The notes beneath the pieces were generated by a model that did not search any database, had not been told where the DNA came from, and saw only the letters and a program-made list of their open reading frames with translations. From positions 310,001 through 374,000 of the forward strand of contig OY970203.1 in the NCBI GenBank assembly GCA_963708325.1: 64,000 nucleotides of DNA, given 5' to 3'. Below are positions 39,353-45,880 of the stretch, in pieces. Made by a program: the position numbers and the translations under genes. The first letter of the stretch is position 1. The number at the start of each line of letters is the position of its first letter. The stretch is from G963708325 sp963708325 (GTDB lineage: Bacteria; Actinomycetota; Thermoleophilia; Solirubrobacterales; 70-9).

Positions 39353-40188
39353 CCGGGCACCAGGTCGACCAGGCGAGCCGCCCGCGAAAAGGCATCGCCG
39401 AGGGCGTCCGGGCCGGCGAAGATCAGGCTGCCCAGAAGCCTGCGCAGCGCCGCCGTGGGCTCGAGGCGCTCCAGCTCCAGAGACGCGCCGCGGGGCCCAT
39501 CCAGCATCACCAGCGCCCCCACCTCGCAGGCGCCGGGGGGATCGGTGCCGGCGGGCAGGCGGACGCGCTTCTGCGCCCGCACGGCGCCATCGATCGCCTC
39601 GCAGCCCGGCGCGAGCTCGGCGGCGACCGCGTCGGCGACGCAGATCCCCCGGGCGCCGGGCCACGCCAGCGGGGGGCCGTCGCCCAGCTCGACGGCGGCG
39701 CCGTCCTCGGCGAGCACCCGATGCCCGGCGGCCGCCAGGGCGAGCGCAAGGGTGGACTTGCCCGCGCCGCTGGGTCCGCAGAACAGCACCGCGCGGTCGC
39801 CGATGCGCACCGCCGCGGCGTGCGGCACGAGGTCGCCGCGCTCGGCGGCGAGCAAGGGCACGACGGTCGCGACCAGGAAGTGCTCCCACAGCGGCGTCGG
39901 CCCGGCCTCCAGGCCCGCGTCGATAGCGGCCGCGGCGGGGCGGATCGTGAAGCCGCCCCCGTCCGCGAACCAGGCGATCAGGTCGCCACGCTCGTCGCGG
40001 GCCAGCGCGAACACCGGGTCGCCCTCCGTCGACTCGATCCAGGCCGCAAGCTCGCCCCACCGCTCGGTGGGCCCGGCGCCTGCACGGCGAAGCGCCACCC
40101 TGCCCCGGGCGCCCGGCTCGGTCCCGAGCCGCCGCAGCTCGACCTCGGACTCGATCGCGTACCCGTAAAGGCTGCCGGTCGAGAGCAC
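39229..40188 (-). CDS. HPr-kinase-like (HprK-related) protein
   Basis: 319 aa, GTG start at 40188. The C-terminal kinase half carries HAAAVRIGDRAVLFCGPSGAGKSTLALALA (P-loop near 141) and VLAEDGAAVELGDGPPLAWPG, as in HprK-related kinases. In the lasso-peptide system of paeninodin such a kinase phosphorylates a serine of the peptide. The conserved Ser of the four precursors here (TAAGxS) is a possible target. It overlaps the glycosyltransferase end by 124 bp and is divergent from pqqD, the start codons being 24 bp apart. Confidence 0.8.
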   Translation of the reverse strand: MLSTGSLYGYAIESEVELRRLGTEPGARGRVALRRAGAGPTERWGELAAWIESTEGDPVFALARDERGDLIAWFADGGGFTIRPAAAAIDAGLEAGPTPLWEHFLVATVVPLLAAERGDLVPHAAAVRIGDRAVLFCGPSGAGKSTLALALAAAGHRVLAEDGAAVELGDGPPLAWPGARGICVADAVAAELAPGCEAIDGAVRAQKRVRLPAGTDPPGACEVGALVMLDGPRGASLELERLEPTAALRRLLGSLIFAGPDALGDAFSRAARLVDLVPGYRCRMPDALDAAAAAAAEVAAAVSAASPPVARTSASVAEF

Positions 40189-40212
40189 GCCTGTACGCTA
40201 ACCGGCCTGGAA

Positions 40213-40521
40213 ATGACGCAGGCGGAGGTCGCCCCCGACACGATCGTCACGCGCGCCGAGCAGGTCGTCTCCGAGCGGCTCGCCGGCGGAACCGTGCTGC
40301 TCGACCCGCTGGGCGACAGCTACGTGCGGCTCAACGCCACCGCAGGGCTGCTCTGGGATGCCTTGGCGGAGCCGTCGAACGCGGCGTCGCTCGCCTCCGC
40401 GCTGGCCGCCGGTTACGGAATCGACGAGTCGCGCGCAGAGGCCGACGTCGCCGCGTTCCTCACCGAGATGCAGGCCAAGGGGCTGGTACGGCTCCAGCCC
40501 GCCACCCTCTCGGACCGCTAG
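40213..40521 (+). CDS. PqqD family RiPP recognition element
   Basis: 102 aa, a winged-helix PqqD domain: VSERLAGGTVLLDPLGDSYVRLNATAGLLWDAL, then FLTEMQAKGLVRL. PqqD domains (RRE) bind precursor leader peptides and present them to the maturase. It is divergent from the kinase gene and converges with the radical SAM gene. The two stop codons share the palindrome CTAG at 40518-40521. It is a second RRE in the locus besides the domain fused to the radical SAM protein. Confidence 0.88.
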   Translation: MTQAEVAPDTIVTRAEQVVSERLAGGTVLLDPLGDSYVRLNATAGLLWDALAEPSNAASLASALAAGYGIDESRAEADVAAFLTEMQAKGLVRLQPATLSDR

Positions 40522-42056
40522 TCCACGTCCTGCTGGATTCCGGAGGCGAGCGGCTCCTCCGCCGCCGGGTCGCGCCTGGGCCCGAGGGCGGTCGCAAGGA
40601 TGCCCGCCGCGGAGAGCCGGCGAACCGCGCCGACCACATCGCGGACCAGCCGCTCGGAGCCGGCCGAGGGGAACCTGCCCTGGAGCATCGCCACGGCGTC
40701 AGCGGGGGTGCCACCCGCGCAGGCGTCCATCACCATCGAGGCGGTCCTGTTGAGGTGATGGGTGCGCTGGGTGGTGCGCACGCGGGCGAACCTCGGGCCG
40801 TCGCCGTCGCCGCTCCAGCGGATGTCGCCGAGGCGATAGCGCCGCGACAACGTCAGGTCGCGCACGTGGTCACGGGCCCCGTCGAGGTCGCCGACGCCGT
40901 CCTCGGGGAAGTCGGGCGACTTCGACTTCATCAGCTCCAGCGCCTTCTCGACCCTTCGCCGCGCCGCCTCCGCCCCCTCGGCGTCGCGTTCGCCGTTTGG
41001 GGCCCGCTTGGGCTCGAACCCGACCGCCACCTCCTCGTCGCGGTACGGCACCAGCTTCGCCCGCCCGAGCTGGCGTGCGTTGGGGATCGCCGCCGCCCAG
41101 CGAGAGATCTCCTCGTCGCGCCAGTGCGCGCGCAGGCCCTCCCAGCACTCCGAGAGGGTCTGGTCGCGAATGTCGCCGAACGCGAACGGGTGCAGCGAGT
41201 CCGCCAGGACGGCGCCGTTCGGACGCACCAGCAGCGCCGCCGGGGCGACGTCGTCGCGCGAGGCGAGCAGACCGGCGTTTCCGGCCTGAACCCGGATGAC
41301 GAGGTCGTCGTCGCCGTGGCGCGCCTCGAATTCCGCCACCGCGCGCCGCAGCCTGCGCCGGTCCACCGCCCACTCGCCCGACCGCGATGCCGCCCCCACC
41401 CGGACGACGGGCGAGAGCCGCAGCGACCGCACGCCGAGCGTCCACATCTGCTCCAGGAAGGTCGGCAGCGTGCGCTCGTTGCGCGGCGTGACGACGTGGA
41501 CGACCTGGACCCGCACGCCGCGCTCGAGCAGCAGGTGCACGGCGCGCACCACCCGGCGCCAGCTCCCGGGGACGCCTCGGGAGGCGTCATGAAGCTGCGG
41601 CGTCACGCCGTCGATCGACAGGTGTACCCGCATGGCGTCGATCGCGCCCAGCCGCTCCGCGATCTCCTCGTCCACGAACCAGCCGTTGGTGTTCATCGTC
41701 ACGCTGATGTCGGCTGCGTCCAGCCGCTCGGCGGTCTCCAGCACCAGGTCTCGGCGCAGCAGCGGCTCGCCGCCCGTGATCACCGCCTCGATCACGCCGA
41801 TGTCGATCGCCTCGCCGACGACCCGGCGCCAGGCGTCGTCCGACAGCTCCACCGACCGCTCCAGGGTGCGGCGCGGCGAATCCGTGTAGCAGAACCCGCA
41901 GCGCAGGTTGCAGTGGTAGGTGACCTCGAGCTTGACGCCGACGGGGCGCTCGGGCGGCTGCGGCCGCGAAGCGCCCGGCCGGTAGCCCAGGCGGCGGCCC
42001 AGCCGCCGAAGCGTGTAGCTCTCGTCTATGAGGTTGGCGGCCGATCGCATCGCCAC
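40518..42056 (-). CDS. Radical SAM peptide maturase with C-terminal PqqD-like domain
   Basis: 512 aa; GTG 42056 (an ATG at 42050 is also possible). The CxxxCxxC cluster motif is CNLRCGFC (C49, C53, C56), followed by ITGGEPLLRRDL and an SAM-binding strand set (VTMNTNGWFVDEE, VHLSIDGVTPQLHD). A SPASM-like segment (LLVRPNGAVLADS, then HPFAFGDIRDQTLSECW) is present but keeps only one Cys, so no auxiliary Fe-S cluster is expected. Residues about 405-490 form a PqqD-like RRE (THHLNRTASMVMDACAGG and LVRDVVGAVRRLSAAGIL). It follows four precursor genes by 19 bp. The chemistry is unknown. Confidence 0.9.
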   Translation of the reverse strand: MAMRSAANLIDESYTLRRLGRRLGYRPGASRPQPPERPVGVKLEVTYHCNLRCGFCYTDSPRRTLERSVELSDDAWRRVVGEAIDIGVIEAVITGGEPLLRRDLVLETAERLDAADISVTMNTNGWFVDEEIAERLGAIDAMRVHLSIDGVTPQLHDASRGVPGSWRRVVRAVHLLLERGVRVQVVHVVTPRNERTLPTFLEQMWTLGVRSLRLSPVVRVGAASRSGEWAVDRRRLRRAVAEFEARHGDDDLVIRVQAGNAGLLASRDDVAPAALLVRPNGAVLADSLHPFAFGDIRDQTLSECWEGLRAHWRDEEISRWAAAIPNARQLGRAKLVPYRDEEVAVGFEPKRAPNGERDAEGAEAARRRVEKALELMKSKSPDFPEDGVGDLDGARDHVRDLTLSRRYRLGDIRWSGDGDGPRFARVRTTQRTHHLNRTASMVMDACAGGTPADAVAMLQGRFPSAGSERLVRDVVGAVRRLSAAGILATALGPRRDPAAEEPLASGIQQDVD

Positions 42057-42075
42057 GGCACCGATCCGCTGCGCC

Positions 42076-42219
42076 CTATCCCGGGGTGGTCTCGGTGTCG
42101 CTGCCGCTGAGCCCGGCCGCCGTCACCGGCGGGCCCGCCTCGCTGTCGATCTCGTCGACCTGCGGAGCCTCGTACGGCTCCGAAGCGGGCTCGCGCTCCA
42201 CCGCGCTGTCGCCACTCAT
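42076..42219 (-). CDS. RiPP precursor peptide 4
   Basis: 47 aa, the last of four tandem paralogues; ATG 42219 is 5 nt after the stop of precursor 3. It has the leader motif YEAPQV, then DEIDSEAGP, and the core TAAGLSGSDTETTPG. It differs from the others by Gly instead of Ser in EAGP and by a longer tail after the conserved Asp, but still ends in Gly. No cysteine. It is 19 bp before the radical SAM gene. Confidence 0.82.
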   Translation of the reverse strand: MSGDSAVEREPASEPYEAPQVDEIDSEAGPPVTAAGLSGSDTETTPG

Positions 42220-42224
42220 CCCGA

Positions 42225-42353
42225 TCACCCGACCCCGTCGGTCTGGCTGCCGCCGGCGGCGGTCACCGCCGGGCTGGCCTCGGTGTCGATCTCCTCGACG
42301 GCGGGCGACTCGTACTGCTCCGCCGCGTCGTCGCGCGCAATCCGGTGCTCCAT
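42225..42353 (-). CDS. RiPP precursor peptide 3
   Basis: 42 aa, ATG 42353 preceded by GGAGG at a good distance (a GTG 6 nt upstream is in frame). It has leader motif YESPAV, then EEIDTEASP, core TAAGGSQTDGVG. The codons match those of the paralogues, and the conserved residues keep the same spacing, so the gene is real although far below usual length cutoffs. Confidence 0.82.
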   Translation of the reverse strand: MEHRIARDDAAEQYESPAVEEIDTEASPAVTAAGGSQTDGVG

Positions 42354-42380
42354 GCTCACCTCCGCTCTCTCGCTCCGGCG

Positions 42381-42518
42381 TCAGCCGAGCGGCTGGTCGC
42401 CCTGACTTGTTCCGGCCGCCGTGATCGACGGACTCGCCTCGGTGTCGATCTCGTCGACCTCGGGGCTCTCGTACGGAGCCTCTTCGGGCTCGCGCTGCTG
42501 CGGTCGCTCGTCGCTCAT
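42381..42518 (-). CDS. RiPP precursor peptide 2
   Basis: 45 aa, ATG 42518, 4 nt after the stop of precursor 1. The leader is rich in Gln/Glu (QQREPEEAP). Leader motif YESPEV, then DEIDTEASP, core TAAGTSQGDQPLG. It has Ile instead of Val before the TAAG. Ends with LG like precursor 1. Confidence 0.82.
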   Translation of the reverse strand: MSDERPQQREPEEAPYESPEVDEIDTEASPSITAAGTSQGDQPLG

Positions 42519-42522
42519 CGGC

Positions 42523-42654
42523 TCACCCCAGGTTGTCGGTCACGCTGTTGCCGGCCGCGGTCACCGCCGGGCTGGCCTCGCTGTCGATCTCGTCCACCTG
42601 CGGCGGCTCGTAGGCCTCGCCTGGCGACAGCGGTTGATCCCGTTTGGTGGTCAC
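42523..42654 (-). CDS. RiPP precursor peptide 1
   Basis: 43 aa, GTG 42654 with GGAGGAGG just upstream. Leader with KRDQPLSPGEA, motif YEPPQV, then DEIDSEASP, core TAAGNSVTDNLG. It is the first of four tandem paralogues and begins 38 bp after the end of the acetone-carboxylase-like gene on the same strand. No cysteine, so not a thioether or sactipeptide substrate. Confidence 0.82.
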   Translation of the reverse strand: MTTKRDQPLSPGEAYEPPQVDEIDSEASPAVTAAGNSVTDNLG

Positions 42655-42692
42655 ATCCTCCTCCTCTCGACCTGACGCGCGAAACCTATCGC

Positions 42693-45524
42693 TTACGGCA
42701 CCTCGCGGCCAAGCCAGCCGCGGTAGAAGCCCTCGATGTCGGGCAGGAACTCGTGCACGACGGGGTATCCCGGCGCCGCCGCCTCGACCTCAAGCTGGCG
42801 GGCGCAGCTCGGGCAGATGAACTCGCGCAGCTCCATCCACTCGGGGTCGGCGTGCGCCATCGGCGGGTAGATCTCCCGCATCGACTCGGCGTCGGCGCGG
42901 ACGTGGACGAGCGCCTCCATCTTCCAGTTGCGCGCCGGCGGGCAGAAGTCGTGGCCGCAGTCGCAGCGGATCGCCAGCTCCCCGTCCGCGGTTCGGACGA
43001 CGTTGAGGCCCTCGCCGCAGGGGAGCACGATCGGCTCCCCGTAGGGCACCCGCTCCTGAAGCACCGCGATCCACTTGTCGAAGCGGTCGGAGTCCTTGTA
43101 GCCGGACTGGATGTCCTTCACGGCGCGGCGGGACAGCTTCTCGTCGAGCAGGTCGGTGAGCGTCTCGCGCTCCAGCGTGGCGCCGGCCGCCGTCGCGGGC
43201 GCCTCGCCGTGGGCCTCCGCGGCGGCGAGATAGGCGTCCGCCGATTCCTCCGGCGTCACCTTGCCGGGCGTCGACGCCGCCGCGGCGACCGTCGGCGTCT
43301 CCGCGTCGAAGTCGAAGTCGTCGGGAAGGTCCCAGAACCCGCGCATCTCGGCCGCCCAGCGCGGCGACAGCTTCATCGACTCGGCGTAGGCGGCGCGCAC
43401 GGGCTCGATGATTTCCTGCGCCAGGACGCGCACGCGCTCGGCGACCCACCACTCCCGCGTGGGGCGCGACCGCGCCAGCCGCTGGCGGCGAATCTCCTCG
43501 CGGCGCCGCTCCGACGCCTCCGCGTCGACGGCGCCACCATCGTCGAGCATGACGCCGTAGACCGGCTCGGCGTAGCGCGCCAGCAGGTGCCCCTCGGCGA
43601 CGTCGTCATGCACGGCCTCGACAGGGCGCAGGAGCGGATCGCCGAGCCCCGAGCCGCCCTTCATCACCGATAGGTAGAGGTCGCCCTCGGCGTACGGGGC
43701 CAGCGCCGTGAAGTTGTCCTGCTTGTACTCGCGCTCCCCCTCGATCGCCATCAACGCCGGGTCGGCCCAGTCGCCGTCGGCGACCGGATACGCCTCGCCG
43801 CGGCGGGCGCGCTCGATCAGGTCGGCCCCGCGGACGTTGTGGATGTAGGAGGCGCTGCCGGGGTAGCCGCCGAACAGCCCGGGCGAGGAGAAGATCCGCG
43901 TCGTGCCGAGGTTCTGAAGCTCCCAGAACGGCGTCTTCCAGATCATGAACAGCGACTCGAAGCTGGAGCCGCCGCGGTGGCGACCCGGACCCGCCGTCGA
44001 CGCCTTCACCCGCCGCGACAGGTAGACGAAGGGCGAGATCAGCTCCCACATCTCGACGTCGCCCGTGTCGCCCTCGGGGTTGAACATCGCGGCGGCGAAG
44101 TCGGTCCCGTCGAGCACGTACTTGGCGCCCATCCCCTGGGCGGCGATCTCGAAGTTCATGATCGCCGAGGAGTTGCCGTACTGGTCGATCCCGCCGCCCT
44201 GCTGGACGTTGCCCGAGCACGAGTAGGCGCCGATCACCTCCTCGATGAAGCCGCGCGCCTGCAGCGCCCGCGACAGGGTGCGGGGAAAGCCGGTGAACGA
44301 CGGCTGCAGGAAGGCCCAGGCGATCCCGGTGGATCCCTCCCCCTCGCCGAGGTTGGCGATCGTCCCCTCCGGGAAATTGGTCTCGATCGCCAGGTAGGCG
44401 CCGTCGTTGACCTTGTCGTTGCAGATCAGCGTCTGCGTGAACATCACCCAGATCGCGCCCTGCATCCCCGACGGCGTGCAGTTCATCGAGTGGTAGCCCC
44501 ACGCCGAGCAGCCGTCGTAGTCGAGCGCGTAGGTGCCGTCGCCGCCGATTCGCACCTCGAACGGCGAGTGCATCATGAAGTCGCGGCGCGCCCGCGCCGG
44601 GAACTCGGGCTTGTCGGCGAAGGTGACGTCGAAGAAGGCGGGCGAGCGGTAGCGGCCGGGGACGGTCATCTCGCGGATCCGCGCCTTGAACGAGCGCCGC
44701 CCCTCCTCGATCACCTCGCGGCTGAACGACTTGAAGCGGTCGACGCCCTCCTCGAGGATCACCCGCTCGACCGCCTCGCGGATCATGTGGCATCCCGCCA
44801 GGCGGGTGCGCTCGTCGAGCAGGTAGTACATCGGCGCGCGGGTCTGCTTACGACAGCGCTCCAGGTGCCAGCGCGCCAGCTCGTCGCCCTCCCCGATCTT
44901 CATGCAGGGCAGGTCGATCCCGTCGTCCAGACGGATCGTCGGCCCCACCGGGACCCCGCCCGGCGTCGAGGCGCCGATGTCGAGCACGTGGGTGACGCCG
45001 CCGGCCCAGGCGACCAGCTCGCCCTCCCAGAAGATCGGCACGAAGGTCTGCACGTCGGCGTTGTGGACGTCGCCGATCACCGGGTCGTTGTTGGCGAAGA
45101 TGTCGCCCGGCCTGATCTGCGGGTTGTCCTCGTAGCCGGAGCGGACCATGTACTTGATCGCGTCCGACATCGTGTGGACGTGGACGATGATCCCGGTGGA
45201 CAGCGCCACCGAGTCGCCCTCCGGCGTGTAGAGCGCGAAGCACAGCTCCCCCAGCTCCCGCACGATCGGGCTGGCCGAGATGTTCAGGGCCGTCTCCCGC
45301 GCCGACACCAACCCGCCGCGCAGGCGCGCGAACAGCTTCTCGTAGCCGATCGGGTCGGATCGCTTCAGCTCGAGCTCGCCGTCGAGCCCCCAGTAGGAGC
45401 CGGTCTCGGCGAACAGGCGCTCGGACTCGGCGAGCATCTCGGCCACCGTGCGTCCGTCCCAGCCGATCGCCCGCGGCTCCGCCGCCAGCGGCTCCAGCTC
45501 CCGGGTGCGATCGACCATCGCCAT
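42693..45524 (-). CDS. Acetone carboxylase-like alpha subunit fused to gamma subunit (HyuB + AcxC)
   Basis: 943 aa from ATG 45524 (an in-frame GTG at 45572 would add 16). Residues 1 to about 780 are a hydantoinase B/oxoprolinase-type subunit (RPGDIFANNDPVIGDVHNADV, FMMHSPFEVRIGGDGTYALD). Residues about 790-943 match the small zinc-binding gamma subunit of acetone carboxylase: FDKWIAVLQERVPYGE, CDCGHDFCPPARNWK (near 851), FICPSCARQLEVEA (near 905) and FLPDIEGFYRGWLG. In Xanthobacter these are separate AcxB and AcxC chains. The enzyme carboxylates ketones using ATP. Acetone itself is inferred. Confidence 0.85.
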   Translation of the reverse strand: MAMVDRTRELEPLAAEPRAIGWDGRTVAEMLAESERLFAETGSYWGLDGELELKRSDPIGYEKLFARLRGGLVSARETALNISASPIVRELGELCFALYTPEGDSVALSTGIIVHVHTMSDAIKYMVRSGYEDNPQIRPGDIFANNDPVIGDVHNADVQTFVPIFWEGELVAWAGGVTHVLDIGASTPGGVPVGPTIRLDDGIDLPCMKIGEGDELARWHLERCRKQTRAPMYYLLDERTRLAGCHMIREAVERVILEEGVDRFKSFSREVIEEGRRSFKARIREMTVPGRYRSPAFFDVTFADKPEFPARARRDFMMHSPFEVRIGGDGTYALDYDGCSAWGYHSMNCTPSGMQGAIWVMFTQTLICNDKVNDGAYLAIETNFPEGTIANLGEGEGSTGIAWAFLQPSFTGFPRTLSRALQARGFIEEVIGAYSCSGNVQQGGGIDQYGNSSAIMNFEIAAQGMGAKYVLDGTDFAAAMFNPEGDTGDVEMWELISPFVYLSRRVKASTAGPGRHRGGSSFESLFMIWKTPFWELQNLGTTRIFSSPGLFGGYPGSASYIHNVRGADLIERARRGEAYPVADGDWADPALMAIEGEREYKQDNFTALAPYAEGDLYLSVMKGGSGLGDPLLRPVEAVHDDVAEGHLLARYAEPVYGVMLDDGGAVDAEASERRREEIRRQRLARSRPTREWWVAERVRVLAQEIIEPVRAAYAESMKLSPRWAAEMRGFWDLPDDFDFDAETPTVAAAASTPGKVTPEESADAYLAAAEAHGEAPATAAGATLERETLTDLLDEKLSRRAVKDIQSGYKDSDRFDKWIAVLQERVPYGEPIVLPCGEGLNVVRTADGELAIRCDCGHDFCPPARNWKMEALVHVRADAESMREIYPPMAHADPEWMELREFICPSCARQLEVEAAAPGYPVVHEFLPDIEGFYRGWLGREVP

Positions 45525-45880
45525 GGTTCGCGGTGAATCTACTACGGGTTCGTCGGCACCCGGAGCTGCCACATTCGTCGTCCCATCCGCGACGTCTTAT
45601 CTGCTCGGATTCGATCCGCGCGGAGGGTTGAAATCCCGAGGTGGGATGCACGACCGAGGATCGTCGCGACCGGCCCTCGTGGGGCGGTTCCGGTTCGAGT
45701 CCCGCGCCCTCCGCGCGTACACTTCGGGAACTCGGTCGTGCGCGGGACGCGCATCCCGCTTCAACCGTCGAACGGCCCGCTCCGGCGGGCCGTTCGGTGT
45801 GCCTTTTCGGATCGGGCTTCTGGTTGTGATCCCCACGCGAAGGTGGCTGGTGGCGGGCGGCAGGGCCACCGGCGACCGCG
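45525..45880. other. Structured intergenic region, possible plus-strand RNA
   Basis: 356 bp between the two carboxylase genes. Two strong inverted repeats interleave on the plus strand: 45617-45627 with 45707-45717 (11 bp) and 45643-45658 with 45731-45757 (10 + 7 bp with a bulge). A tRNA-like TTCGAGT T-loop lies near 45692, but no valid anticodon or T stem can be built. The region ends in a terminator at 45769-45807 on the plus strand. Nothing resembles a known RNA family. Confidence 0.45.
45769..45807 (+). terminator. Rho-independent terminator (plus strand)
   Basis: A perfect 12-bp stem (45769-45780 with 45785-45796, loop TCCG) followed by GTGTGCCTTTTCGG. The T-run is on the plus strand only, although both flanking genes are on the minus strand, which suggests a plus-strand transcript ending here. 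Confidence 0.68.

Noticed and set aside
36943..42660. Complete lasso-peptide gene cluster
   Set aside because: The leader motif, PqqD, kinase and nucleotidyltransferase fit, but the asparagine-synthetase-like cyclase and the transglutaminase-like protease are missing, and a radical SAM enzyme is present instead.
42028..42675. Plus-strand open frames across the precursor region
   Set aside because: They are antisense to the four conserved minus-strand peptides and show no start-site or conservation support.
45622..45715. tRNA (possibly selenocysteine tRNA) between the carboxylase genes
   Set aside because: A 7-bp acceptor and a D-like arm can be drawn and TTCGAGT looks like a T-loop, but the T stem does not pair and the anticodon loop lacks T33, so it is not a functional tRNA.
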